Shown: positions 1-8,978, numbered from the stretch's first letter. The stretch: DNA of 37,099 nucleotides from Sphingomonas sp. 8AM (GCF_902506455.1 NZ_LR733846.1:1-37099); one strand, 5' to 3'. Made by a program: numbers and translations. The notes: generated by a model not told the origin, from the sequence alone.

Positions 1-47
1 CATTGCAGCCCGCACATCAGAACCCATTCACAACCCCAACACCTCGG

Positions 48-124
<77 letters not shown>

Positions 125-127
125 ACA

Positions 128-160
128 AAAGCCCGCAAGTGGAAACACTTAGCGGGCTTT
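128..160 (+). terminator. Terminator after tRNA-fMet
   Basis: The arms AAAGCCCGC (128-136) and GCGGGCTTT (152-160) pair perfectly. They continue into AAGTG/CACTT with a single bulged A and a GAAA tetraloop. The hairpin begins 4 nt after the tRNA CCA and ends in a short T-rich stretch, as expected for an intrinsic terminator of the tRNA transcript. Confidence 0.85.
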
Positions 161-556
161 GTTGCGTCTGGGATCCGACGACAAAGGCGGGCCAGGTATC
201 GAGCAGGTAGCAAGCTGAAGCGAAATCCTGCGTATGCGAACCCGCTGCTCTCGCCGATCAACCGCCAGGTCATGCCGGATGGTAAGTGGTCTGTTCGGTT
301 TCGGGCTGCTCACCGCGGTAAGCTGCCGTTCGTTCACAAGAGAGGGTAGGGGGCTCAGGGGGCCCGCTGATGGTGGAATGCGTCACGTCCGCTTTGGGCC
401 GCAACGAAGCGTAAGCAGGCGTTCGTCCATCTAGCGCTCGACGGCAACTTAGCATCCTAGTGCCGGTCACCGGACGAGACGCGGGTACAATCCCGAACGG
501 GCGTCGGCGATCGCTGACGAACGCGAGCATGTGGGCTCGCATTCGGATTCGCCGGG
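161..556. other. Gap between tRNA and first gene; possible coding remnant
   Basis: No intact gene is visible. In one plus-strand frame, about 164-349 reads as a basic, protein-like tail without any start codon, ending in TAG at 347-349 (it includes MPDGKWSVRFRAAHRGKLPF). It could be the 3' end of a lost gene near the tRNA attachment point, but I cannot assign a family. The rest, about 350-556, is GC-rich intergenic DNA with no clear promoter or hairpin. Confidence 0.3.
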
Positions 557-1213
557 TCACTGGCCGAGGCTCTCCGCTAGCCTCCTGACCTCGAGCCCGC
601 CCTCGCTCGGAAGCTCCACGACGAAGGCGCCCTGGGACTGGTCCTGGATCTGCCGCTCGAGCCCGGCGAGATTGAAGTAGTCGTAGGTGTACTCCGCCTT
701 CGCGCTCCCGGGCACCTTGGTGAACGTCACCACCACGACGTCGTCGTCCTCGACCGCCGAGCGCGAGATGTGGTCCTTGTAGCGGTCGAAGTTGGGATGG
801 ATCAGGCGGTAGTTGGCGCCGTCCTGCAGGGCGGCTGGGTCCCCCTTCACAATGACAAAGTCGTCCTTGTCCCCCTTATACTCCATGTTGCACCGCTTGC
901 ACGACGTGCCGAGGTTCCACATCTCAAAGGCGAGCTGGCGGTATGGCTCCAGCGACTTCGGCAGCACGTGCTCGCGGTCGATCATGAAGTGCCCGGCGCC
1001 ATGCAGATCGCGCCGGCAGTAGCAGCAGCGGTGATTGTGCCGCTGCATGTGGATGTCGCGTATTCGCGTCTTCACCGCCTTGAACGTGGTCAACGTGTTC
1101 CCCTTGGGCTCCCAGTCCCACGGCTTCACGGTGGCGAGCGCGACATCGATCACCGCCTGCTCATCGTCAGTGAAGGCGAAGTCGGCGAGCGCGGGCAGGT
1201 AGGGGTCAGCCAT
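557..1213 (-). CDS. HNH endonuclease, PtuB-like (Septu-type pair)
   Basis: This 218-residue protein has a zinc-binding HNH nuclease core. Seen: Cys63, Cys64 and Cys66 in a CCYC knuckle, the catalytic-type motif DREHVLPKS with His82, then WNL with Asn100, and a second knuckle CKRCN (Cys105, Cys108). In Septu systems an HNH protein of about this size (PtuB) cuts DNA under control of an ATPase (PtuA). Here the ATPase gene lies directly upstream and overlaps it by 8 nt, so the two are co-transcribed. I chose the ATG at 1213; a GTG three codons earlier (1222) is possible. The HNH gene is intact although its partner has an in-frame stop. Other two-gene HNH/AAA systems use the same layout, so the Septu label is an inference. 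Confidence 0.75.
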   Translation of the reverse strand: MADPYLPALADFAFTDDEQAVIDVALATVKPWDWEPKGNTLTTFKAVKTRIRDIHMQRHNHRCCYCRRDLHGAGHFMIDREHVLPKSLEPYRQLAFEMWNLGTSCKRCNMEYKGDKDDFVIVKGDPAALQDGANYRLIHPNFDRYKDHISRSAVEDDDVVVVTFTKVPGSAKAEYTYDYFNLAGLERQIQDQSQGAFVVELPSEGGLEVRRLAESLGQ

Positions 1214-2426
1214 CGCCGCCACCGCGGCCCTCGCGGACCGCCTCCACCTTGTCGAGCAGCTCGCGAAAGGCCTCGAAGAACCGCTTCTGCCTGGGATCGA
1301 AGCTCCCCTTGTCGAGGTCGTTGACGAGGCCGAGGACCTCCTGCTTCGACGAGCGGCCCTCCTCGAAGTCCGTCATCGCCGCGACCAGGCGCTCGCTGAC
1401 GAAGTGGTTCGCGGGCGTAACCGTGTCGAACGCGCGCCAAAGTATCTCCTCGATGCTGCTGGTCGCGCCGCCGGCATCGTCGATAGGCAGGCGCGTCGGT
1501 GACGCGTTGCGCACCTCGAAGACCGACACCTTGCCCCCTCCGTCGGTGATCGCCCCCGTAACGACGAGCGGCGCGTGGGTGGCCACGATGATGGTGGCGT
1601 CCCGGTAGCTCATCGCGGTGAGCAGCTTGTCGACGTACTCGCGCTGCCAGTTCGGATGGAGGCTGTTCTCCGGCTCGTCCACGATGATGAGCGGGTCGCG
1701 TCCGGCGTTCACGATCAGGAAGAGGAGCGACGATATGAGCGCCAACTGACCCGAGCTTGCCAGCTGCATCTCGATGGTCTCGCCGCGCTCCCGCTACAGA
1801 TAGACGCGGACGCCGCGAATGAAGCGGTGGCTTCGCAACTGACGCTCGCAACGCAGTACGGGCGCGATGTCGCGGCCGCGGCTATGCTCGTACGCCTTGC
1901 CGCCGGTCTCGACCCAGACGAATTCGCCGGAGTCATGACTGCGCAGATAGTCTGCGGCGCGCGCGAGATCCCCGGACGGGTCCTCGATCCCCTTGCCCCT
2001 GCGCTCCTGCGTCGAATCGATCTCGTAGCGCACCTCGTCGAGCGACCGTCCGTAGCATCGGTCCGGATCGATCCTGAACCCGAACCTGGGGCGATAGCCG
2101 CAGTATTCGAGCGTCGCGCCGATCTGGTGGAACCTTGAATCGTCCGCGTCTACCGACTGGCCGACGGCGCCCTTCACGATCGCCCGCGGAGACTGGCCGA
2201 CTCTGCCGACCGCGATGCGCCGGACGTCGGAAAGCCCCTGGAACCGGTCGTGCGGCGTGTTGCTCACCACCGTCACCTCGCGGCTATGCCGGTAGTGCGC
2301 CGCGAGCTCGCGCAGCAGCGAGCTCTTCCCCGACCCGTTCGGGCCGACGAGTATCGACACCGACTCACCCCCCCGTCCGCGCTCGGGAAGACCAAGCATC
2401 CGAAGCAACAACTCGCCGCACCCCAC
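1206..2426 (-). pseudogene. PtuA-like ABC/SMC-type ATPase with in-frame TAG
   Basis: Read through, this would be a 406-residue ATPase of the AAA_15/AAA_21 (SMC/ABC-like) kind. The first part (210 codons) has Walker A GPNGSGKS at 28-35. Codon 211 is TAG (1794-1796). The same frame then continues with the signature-like SSGQ (224-227), Walker B LIIVDEPENSLHP (Asp250, Glu251) and the switch His284 in ATHAP. Both halves keep good coding composition, so this is one gene with a single nonsense codon, possibly from CAG. The start is uncertain: a GTG at 2426 gives a short N-terminus, and the usual first strands before Walker A look reduced. An internal ATG at 1769 lacks a clear ribosome site. Without readthrough the ATPase should be inactive. 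It overlaps the HNH gene by 8 nt. Confidence 0.7.
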
Positions 2427-2482
2427 CCTAGACTCGGAACGCCGGGATTCATTCCCATCCGGTTACGACGATTATCATAGGG

Positions 2483-2870
2483 TTGAGGAACCATGCGCGT
2501 CAAAGATCGGAATGGTCCTCCGTGCCGAGCACCCGAACCTACGCTCATGCGGCAGAGGACCTTGCGGAACGGATCGCGCGAATGGTCGAGTGCCGTGCTA
2601 CATGATCCGGGATGTCACCCAAGATCGCCTCCCTTGCGCATGTCGCCCTCAACCCTCCCGAGCAGCTGGCGCTACCGTCGCTGCGGGACACGGCCGCGGA
2701 CGCGGCGGCGGCCTCGATCCCCGCAGCCCTGCTCGCTCCGTGGTGAGACGGGTGCCGACCTTGACCCACCAATCGTCCCGGATGGTCGTGCCGTCTCCCG
2801 CGCCGAGGTGCAGTGGCGCAGGCGCTATCACGCCCCGGCACCGGTCGAGGACGCGTCGCGCGAGGAGGCA
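2483..2870 (+). other. Coding-like leader, probably a decayed small gene
   Basis: The stretch before the large STAND gene has coding-like GC3 but no single open frame. From a TTG at 2483 one frame reads about 40 residues (including AHAAEDLAERIARMVECRAT) to TGA at 2603. The same frame reopens at ATG 2612 and reads 44 residues ending in LLAPW before TGA at 2744. The coding character then moves to another frame that contains ADLDPPIVPDGRAVSRAEV and runs into the STAND gene. One stop plus one frameshift in a roughly 125-residue gene would explain this. It could have been a small partner or regulator of the STAND gene. An alternative is chance open frames in GC-rich DNA. Confidence 0.35.
2863..2868 (+). 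promoter_or_regulatory. Ribosome binding site fixing a TTG start
   Basis: AGGAGG lies 5 nt before a TTG at 2874, just upstream of the first conserved-looking residues of the STAND protein. This fixes the start at 2874 rather than the far upstream ATG at 2493, whose extra 127 residues look non-protein for most of their length. Confidence 0.75.
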
Positions 2871-2873
2871 TCG

Positions 2874-5800
2874 TTGAACCGCCCGGCACCCTACATTCCT
2901 GACGAGCAGCGCGCCCGGCAGGCGGTCGCCAGCCTCGGCGGCTACGCGCATCAGCTCATCGTCACCCTGCTCGCCTGGATGGAGCTGGGTGACGGCGACA
3001 CGCTGCTCGTCGAGGTCGCCGAGGATTACGCCGTCGTCGGGTCCGGCGCCCTAGACATGACGCAGGTGAAGCGGGAGACGACCGGGACGCCGCTCACGCT
3101 CCGCCGGCCGGACGCGCGGAAAGCGATCCTGTCCCTGTGGCAGTTCGGCGAGGCCAACCCCGACATCCGGATCAGCCTCCACTTCCTGACGACCGCGCCC
3201 GCGGGCCACGAGCGCGGCGCGGCCTTCCCGGGAGGCGCTACCGGCGTCGAATACTGGGCCCGGGCGGCGATCGGGCAGGACATATCACCGGTGCGCGCCT
3301 ACCTCCTCGAGCTCGAATGGCCGCACGCCCTGGCGACCTTCCTGGCCCAGGCCGACGACGAGACCCTTAGAGCCAGGCTCCTGCGACCGCTCGTCTGGAC
3401 GACCGGCGCAGACCAGACACGGACTGCGCTCGACGTCCTGTCGGACCGGCTCGCCCTGAGGGCCATCGCGGACGACCTGATGCCGAGCGATGGCGAGCGC
3501 GCGCTTCCGCTGCTCCTCCTAGACCTCCTGAGGCTGGTGCTGGAGGAGGACCGGCGCGTGGACAGGCTCGCGTTCGAGCGGGCCTGGGAGAGGGCCACCA
3601 CGGTCCCGATGCCACTCAGCGCCGTACGGCAGATGCGCGGCGCGGCACCGCCAACGCTCCCCGACTTCTTCGAGGTGTCGCCGGATCCCCTGCCGCGTCG
3701 CCATTCGACGAGACGAGAGGCGGTCGATCGGCTGGCCGAAATCTGCGGGTCCGGCACGGTGCCGTGGATCCATGGCAGCAGTGGGCTGGGCAAGTCGAGA
3801 CTGGCCACGCTGCTGGCCGCGAAGCTCGGCGGCGCGTGGCACTTCGTCCGGATGAGGGGGATGAGCCCGGCGGAGACGGCCGCGACGTTGCGGAAGGCGG
3901 TCGCCGGTCTCACGAGGCAGGGCCTCGTCGGCGTCGTCCTGGACGATCTGCCCGTGACTACGGCTGGGGCCTGGGAAAGGCATCTGCGCTCGCTCGCCAC
4001 GGAGACGGCGCGTCTGGGGCTGCATCTCGTCGTCACGAGCGAGAGAGGACCGCTGACGACCGCGGGCGACGAGTTCGACCCGTGGCGGGTGGAGGCCGCC
4101 CCGGCGAGCTACCTGACCGTCGACGAGACGGCCGAGATCGTCGCGGCCGCCGGCGGTGATCCCGGGCAGTGGGCGTCCATCCTCCATCTCACGTGCGGCG
4201 GCGGCCACCCGCTGTTCGTCGACGCCCGCGTCGTCGGTCTCGCTTCCCGCGACTGGCCGCGGTCGGACATGCTCGCCGGACTGGTCGACGGGGGCGCGTC
4301 GGCCGAGGTCGTAGGGGTGCGCGCCGGCATCGCGCTGCGGCTGCTCGACGAGCTCGACCCCGACGCGCACGTCCTGCTCCTCCGGCTGGCCACGCTCGTC
4401 GGTGCCTTCGATCGTGAGCTCGCCATGGCGGTCGCAGAGGCGTACCGCCCGCTGCCACGACCGGGCGTGCTGCTGGACTACCTGATCGGTCCCTGGATCG
4501 AGAGCGCGGGCGGCGACAGGCTCAAGCTCTCGCCGCTGCTGGCGACGGCTGACGCCGCCGGGCTCGGCGACGTGGAGCGCGAGGCGGTCCGCAACGCCGT
4601 GGTCGAGCACCTCACATCACGCAGGCCGCTGAACGCCTTCTTCCTTTCGCAGCTGCTGATCCAGGCGGCCGCCACGAGGAACGTCAGGGGCCTCTCCTTC
4701 GTCGCCGGAGCCATCCTGACGGCCAAAGACCGCTCGGCGGTGGCTAGCGCGTGCGTCGCGCTGCCCTTCCTCTCGTCGAAGAAGGGACGGCTCGTGCCGG
4801 AGAATCTTGGCGTGTCGGCGACCCTGCGCCTGGCGCAGGTGATCGCGACGCTGACGCTGCCGAACCCGACCATGCTGGACGCCAACCTAGCCGCCGCCGA
4901 CGCCGAGTTCGCCCGCATGCCCGATCCGGCAAGTTCGGCATCCAGGTACACTATGCTGCTCGCGGTGCTGACGGACGAGGACGCCGAGGTGTCGCCGCCG
5001 GTCTGGGTGCCCAGGCTGCTCGACTACGTCTCGATGGTCGAGCGGAAGGAGGTCCCGGCCGAGATGCTCGAGGGTATGGGGAGGCCAGACCTCGGCGGCC
5101 TCATCGAGGACCAGTTCTTCTTCCTGGTCCGCACGAACCGCATTGGCGACCTGCAGGGTCTCGGTGAGCTCTTCCGGCTTCTGGAAAGCGTAGAGCCGGA
5201 CCGGCGCCGCTCCTGGCTCGCCGCGGCGACGACGCTGCTCGGGGGTCCGCCGCTCTTCATCCAGGGGGTCTGGACGAAATTGGCGACGAGCGGCCAGCTC
5301 GATGCGACGGCGGCGCTCGATACCTACCGTCGCCTGGCGACGATCGCCGACGGCTGGGGGGAGCGGACCGTGGCGATTGAGTGCCATCGTGCCGCGGCCG
5401 TGATGCTCGACGAGTATCTCCACGATCAGGAAGGCGCACTGCACCATTTGGACTTCGTGGCCGCAAAGTACGCGGCGCACCCCGCGGTGGCCCGGACCAG
5501 GGCGGGCGTGCTCGCCCATGCCGGCCGGCACGCTGAGGCCAGCTCGATGCTGGCGAGAATACGGGACGACTACAGCCCCGACGAGCCGCTCGAGCGTACG
5601 CTCATGCTCGTCGCGGCCGCATCCAGCACCGCCCGGAGCGGGGATCGCCGCGCGGCCGCGGCGCTGTTCCTCGAGGCGCACGACGCCAGCGAGAAGGTGA
5701 AGGTCCTCGATCCCGGCGTCCGCGTCGGCCTGCTCTGCGACGCCGCGGTGGAGTTCGGTGCGGCCGGGGATTGGGAGGCGGCGTTGGGGCAGCTCGGAGA

Positions 5801-6791
5801 GGTCCACCTCGCCGCCGAGGCGCTGCCCGAAAATCCCTCCGAACGGAGCTGGCTTGCCATCCAGGCTGTGACCCAGGTCGCCCAGTGGCTGAAGGCGCGC
5901 CACGAGGGAAGGACGGCCCTGCTGCTCGAGGAGCACCCCGGCACCTGGTCGCTGCTCGAGCCGACGCTTCCGGACGACCGGACGGGCGCCGTCGGTCTGG
6001 ACACCGCGCTGTCGATGGCGGCGCTGCTCGAGTTCCGGCTCGGTCGCGGGGACTTGCTGACGAGGAGATTCCAGGAGCGCGAGCTGCAGGGCAAGGTGAC
6101 CCCGCTGTCGTCCGTCGCGCTCCGAGGCGGGCAGCTGGCGGCGCTCGTCGATCAACGCGACGTACAGGCCTTCGTCGCGCTGCTGCCCACCTTCGTCGCC
6201 GCCGGACAGGCGGCCCTGCAGGCCAAAGCCGACGGCTTGCTCCACTTGCCGACGACGATTGGAAGCGTGCCCGCCGCCGAGTGGAACGACGCCGGGCGAA
6301 TGGCGGCGCATCAAGCGATGAGCGAACTCCTGGCCGAGACGATCCTGGATCGGGACCCGGTCGCGCTCGAGAGCACGCACGCGCAAATTGAGGCCATCGA
6401 ACGGGACCTGGACAACGTGCAGGATCCAGCGACGGACTACATCACGACGGCACTGGACGGACTGGCGTGGCTCGCGTCACCCGGTCATGCCGACCCCGCC
6501 TCCCTGGTCCACGTCGGCATCCACCTGACCAACTGGCTGACGGTCTGCACCAGGCCCTCGCTGTCTGCGCGGGTCTGGCGGGAGCTGCGGGACGCCTGGG
6601 CCGACGTCTGCCGGCTGGCGCCTTCGGAACGTGGTGCACTCGCGCTTGGCGACCTCCCGACGCTGGTCGCTCTGGAGGAGGGCGGGATGCCCGAGGTAGC
6701 CCGCCTAACCCTCGCGGGCGCGGAGGTCCTCAGGCTGCCGCTGCATTCGTCAACCTCCGCGATGCTCGAGGCCAGGGCCGGCCGACGATGA
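2874..6791 (+). CDS. Cap4-like nuclease / STAND NTPase, large antiviral-type protein
   Basis: This 1305-residue protein has an N-terminal nuclease-like domain (about 15-120). It has the Cap4/DUF4297 layout: GGYAHQ (22-27), an acidic pair in VEVAED (Glu47, Glu50, Asp51) and Gln64-Val-Lys66, together a PD-(D/E)XK-type active site. A P-loop GSSGLGKS (301-308) and Walker B GVVLDD (Asp357, Asp358) follow, typical of STAND NTPases. The remaining 850 residues are Ala/Leu-rich helical repeats with no obvious enzyme motif and probably form a sensor. In Avs proteins, nuclease-STAND-repeat chains bind a phage protein, oligomerise and degrade DNA. Whether this one belongs to a known Avs clade cannot be told by eye. 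It is divergent from the Septu-like pair. The start is TTG with a strong AGGAGG. Confidence 0.75.
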   Translation: MNRPAPYIPDEQRARQAVASLGGYAHQLIVTLLAWMELGDGDTLLVEVAEDYAVVGSGALDMTQVKRETTGTPLTLRRPDARKAILSLWQFGEANPDIRISLHFLTTAPAGHERGAAFPGGATGVEYWARAAIGQDISPVRAYLLELEWPHALATFLAQADDETLRARLLRPLVWTTGADQTRTALDVLSDRLALRAIADDLMPSDGERALPLLLLDLLRLVLEEDRRVDRLAFERAWERATTVPMPLSAVRQMRGAAPPTLPDFFEVSPDPLPRRHSTRREAVDRLAEICGSGTVPWIHGSSGLGKSRLATLLAAKLGGAWHFVRMRGMSPAETAATLRKAVAGLTRQGLVGVVLDDLPVTTAGAWERHLRSLATETARLGLHLVVTSERGPLTTAGDEFDPWRVEAAPASYLTVDETAEIVAAAGGDPGQWASILHLTCGGGHPLFVDARVVGLASRDWPRSDMLAGLVDGGASAEVVGVRAGIALRLLDELDPDAHVLLLRLATLVGAFDRELAMAVAEAYRPLPRPGVLLDYLIGPWIESAGGDRLKLSPLLATADAAGLGDVEREAVRNAVVEHLTSRRPLNAFFLSQLLIQAAATRNVRGLSFVAGAILTAKDRSAVASACVALPFLSSKKGRLVPENLGVSATLRLAQVIATLTLPNPTMLDANLAAADAEFARMPDPASSASRYTMLLAVLTDEDAEVSPPVWVPRLLDYVSMVERKEVPAEMLEGMGRPDLGGLIEDQFFFLVRTNRIGDLQGLGELFRLLESVEPDRRRSWLAAATTLLGGPPLFIQGVWTKLATSGQLDATAALDTYRRLATIADGWGERTVAIECHRAAAVMLDEYLHDQEGALHHLDFVAAKYAAHPAVARTRAGVLAHAGRHAEASSMLARIRDDYSPDEPLERTLMLVAAASSTARSGDRRAAAALFLEAHDASEKVKVLDPGVRVGLLCDAAVEFGAAGDWEAALGQLGEVHLAAEALPENPSERSWLAIQAVTQVAQWLKARHEGRTALLLEEHPGTWSLLEPTLPDDRTGAVGLDTALSMAALLEFRLGRGDLLTRRFQERELQGKVTPLSSVALRGGQLAALVDQRDVQAFVALLPTFVAAGQAALQAKADGLLHLPTTIGSVPAAEWNDAGRMAAHQAMSELLAETILDRDPVALESTHAQIEAIERDLDNVQDPATDYITTALDGLAWLASPGHADPASLVHVGIHLTNWLTVCTRPSLSARVWRELRDAWADVCRLAPSERGALALGDLPTLVALEEGGMPEVARLTLAGAEVLRLPLHSSTSAMLEARAGRR

Positions 6792-6897
6792 GACATTGCG
6801 CGATCTCACGGAGACTCAGCTGATGAGGTAGGCGGGAGGCGTGCTGCTCGTCTTTTCATTCGACCACCTGCCGGCCCTCTATCTCTCCCGCTAAACG

Positions 6898-7278
6898 GTG
6901 TGCGACGTCCACCTGCCGCTACGGGCGGCGCTGCTGGCGATAGTGCACGGTTGCCTGGCGTTCGCGGTCATCCCCTCACTAATTCTCCACGCGACCGGTT
7001 GCGCGTGGGGGCTCGACGGTGACGCATCTTGGCATATCGCCGTAGGGGCGTTGCTGTGCCTGCCGCTGATAGTGCTGGGTCTCTCGGCGGTACAGATGTT
7101 CCCCATCCATGGCCGAGGCACGGCGATCCCGCTCAACCCAACCAGGCGGCTCGTGGGCGTGGGCGTGTTCGCTCAGCAGATGGACGTCGGCGCGGGCAAC
7201 GAACCGACCATGGTCTACGTCGCCGGCTACAATGAACGAGCGGCTTCTTCCGAGAAGGGTCAAGATCCCGGAGAATGA
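6898..7278 (+). pseudogene. Truncated isoprenylcysteine-methyltransferase-like membrane protein
   Basis: Starting at a GTG, this frame gives two hydrophobic segments (about residues 8-30 and 46-66) and then FPIHGRGTAIPLNPTRRLV. This resembles the small integral-membrane methyltransferases of the isoprenylcysteine/phospholipid methyltransferase superfamily, where a G-G-T-P-x-P stretch is followed by an R-N-P-M-Y motif. Here a degraded N-E-P-T-M-V stands in that place, and the frame then runs into unrelated residues. The SAM-binding C-terminal half is missing. I read it as a remnant. It might instead be a short membrane protein of unknown role. Confidence 0.4.
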
Positions 7279-7289
7279 CCGGCATTGGG

Positions 7290-8075
7290 TCAATTTGCTG
7301 CGTCCGGACGGAGAGCCGTCACCTGCCGACCTAGGGGCATGGGGTTTTCGCCACGTGGTCCTGAGAGGTATCGTCGTTCACCCAATTCGTAGATCATCGC
7401 ACCCGATCCAAGCATGATCAGCTTGGCTGGTTTTGATTGGACAACGATCCATTGCGCGCGATGATTGTCCACGGCCTCGCGAAAACCCGCTTCGCCAATC
7501 GAGGGTAAGCCGACCAGAAGTAGGACAGCGGGCAAAGCCCAGCGCCACGGATTGTCACGACGCCTGAGGGAATCCTCTTTGCCGCGCAAGAAAGCCAAAG
7601 TCATGCCTAGCGTCATGATGAGCGCAACGATGGCCAATAGCGTAGCCAGATAACCTGCTCCGACGCTTCCCACGACAATCATGATCATGGCAACGAAGCC
7701 GATGCTGCCAGTCGCGAATTTGCCCTTGATTGACCCGTAAGGCCGGCTACGACTCGTCTTTCTAGGCAAGCAATATGAAGCTGATACCGCAATAAAGGCA
7801 AGGAACACGCCTGTCGCGATCGTGCCCGACAGACGTGCAAATCCTACCAGGGCAAGTTCCGTTGGGGAGAAGATTGTCATCAGCGCCGGGCCGAGCGCCA
7901 AGAAATAACCAAAAGCTAATAAATAGCCAGCCGTGTAAAAGAGGATCACTGGCGAGGCCGTGGCCGCGATCAGCGCGGGTATAGCGAGCGCGCTCGATGC
8001 TTTCGGTTCGCGCGAAGGGGGACGCCTAGTCGTCCTCCTATGCTTGAAGGAGGCCTGTTTACCTTTTCGCAGCAT
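7290..8075 (-). CDS. Hypothetical multi-pass membrane protein
   Basis: This 261-residue protein is not recognised. It has a very basic N-terminal 28 residues (Lys/Arg-rich, probably cytoplasmic), then five or six hydrophobic segments at about 29-50, 53-70, 80-103, 120-140, 142-165 and 178-196, then a soluble tail of about 60 residues. I chose the ATG at 8075 because AGGGGAG lies 3 nt upstream of it; the frame stays open further upstream only by running through the insertion-sequence remnant. That IS end lies 16 nt before the start codon, so the native promoter has probably been replaced or lost. No catalytic motif is visible. Confidence 0.6.
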   Translation of the reverse strand: MLRKGKQASFKHRRTTRRPPSREPKASSALAIPALIAATASPVILFYTAGYLLAFGYFLALGPALMTIFSPTELALVGFARLSGTIATGVFLAFIAVSASYCLPRKTSRSRPYGSIKGKFATGSIGFVAMIMIVVGSVGAGYLATLLAIVALIMTLGMTLAFLRGKEDSLRRRDNPWRWALPAVLLLVGLPSIGEAGFREAVDNHRAQWIVVQSKPAKLIMLGSGAMIYELGERRYLSGPRGENPMPLGRQVTALRPDAAN

Positions 8076-8090
8076 GAACTCCCCTGATCT

Positions 8091-8430
8091 TGACGTGACC
8101 CTCGGCTTCCGTCCAGCCGGGACCAGAGACCGGCGGTTGTTGTGGTGCACGAGCGCACTTGAAGCAACGGCCTGGACGCGTCCAGGCCGTTGCTTCACGA
8201 TCTCGGCGGCGAAGGCTGCCGGGGTGGCGTAGCCGAGCGAGGAGTGTGGCCGCTCGGTATTGTAGTCGTCGGCCCATCCCGGATCACGGTGCGGGCGTGC
8301 GCGAGGCTGCGGAACAGCGTCTCGTTGAGCAGCTCATCGCGCATGCGGCTGCTGAAGCACTCGACATAGCCGGTTTGCATCGGTCGGCCCGGCGCGATGT
8401 AGTGCCATTCGATCTTCGCCTTGCCCGACC
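8091..8430 (-). mobile_element. IS3-family remnant: 3' end of orfB plus terminal repeat
   Basis: On the minus strand, about 8430-8200 encodes the end of an IS3-family DDE transposase: IEWHYIAPGRPMQ, then RMRDELLNETLFRSL, a one-base deletion near 8270, then NTERPHSSLGYATPAAFAAE. These are standard C-terminal OrfB blocks, with the last catalytic Glu in the RDELLNE region. The element ends at about 8091 with TGACGTG, the same terminal heptamer seen at the left end of the IS element at 36973. Everything upstream of the IEWHY block (OrfA and most of OrfB) is gone, replaced by an amidohydrolase fragment at about 8431. The copy is dead. Confidence 0.8.
8161..8196. repeat. Perfect 36-bp palindrome
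   Basis: GAAGCAACGGCCTGGACG (8161-8178) is followed immediately by its exact reverse complement (8179-8196). It lies inside the C-terminal coding part of the IS3 orfB remnant, where it encodes KQRPGRVQAVA on the minus strand and the same peptide on the plus strand. There is no loop, so it could extrude as a cruciform. Confidence 0.95.
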
Positions 8431-8928
8431 ATGCGCCGCGCGGTGGAAGCGGGCGTCGATACGATCGAACATGGTTATGGTGGCACGCCCGCGATCTTTG
8501 CGGCGATGGCGTCGAAAGGCATTGCATTGTGCGCGACGCTCGCCGCTGCGGACGCAAGTGCCCGCTATCGAGGTTGGAACGGGGCGGAGCCGGCGCCGGC
8601 CGCCGTGCGCGCCAGCCGGGAGAGCTTCCGCCGGGCGCTCGGGGCCGGTGTGCCGATCTGCATGGGGGGCGATGTCGGGGTCTTCGCGCATGGCACCAAC
8701 GTCCGCGAGCTGGAACTGATGGTGGCGGCGGGCATGACGCCGTCGCAGGCCTTGGTGGCGGCGACCGCCGGCAACGCCCGCTGGATGCGGATTGGCGATC
8801 GGCTTGGATCGGTAAGACCCGGCATGCTTGCCGATCTGGTCGCCGTTGCCGGTGATCCGACGACTGACGTCGCTGCGCTGCGTGCCGTCCGGCTCGTTCT
8901 CAAGAACGGCGAACTTGTCGCGCGCTGA
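8431..8928 (+). pseudogene. Amidohydrolase C-terminal fragment
   Basis: About 165 residues match the C-terminal part of metal-dependent amidohydrolases of the imidazolonepropionase-like group. They start with AVEAGVDTIEHGY, whose His is one of the metal ligands of the barrel. GVPICMGGDVG follows, with the catalytic or metal-binding Asp, then MTPSQALVAATAGNA, and finally the beta-sandwich tail with GMLADLVAVAGDP. The N-terminal half, including the HxH metal motif, is absent because the IS3 remnant joins at about 8430. The ATG at 8431 is an internal methionine, not a true start. It cannot form a complete active site. Confidence 0.8.
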
Positions 8929-8978
8929 TGCTCCGACGCTGATCGACGCGCATCGCCCCGGATCCGCCACGGCAGCGC

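Noticed and set aside
2493..2873. N-terminal extension of the STAND protein from ATG 2493 (127 residues)
   Set aside because: Most of it is Arg/Pro/Ser-rich without protein character, coding signal in part of it lies in another frame, and AGGAGG sits just before the TTG at 2874.
3519..4610. 363-residue minus-strand open frame
   Set aside because: Also antisense to the STAND gene, with no recognisable domain; the plus-strand frame has the P-loop and Walker B.
4887..6386. 499-residue minus-strand open frame
   Set aside because: It lies wholly opposite the STAND gene and is a GC-rich antisense shadow with Arg/Gly/Gln-rich composition and no motif.
8076..8198. 41-residue N-terminal extension of the membrane protein
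   Set aside because: It reads through the IS terminal repeat and the transposase C-terminus; a good ribosome site precedes ATG 8075.
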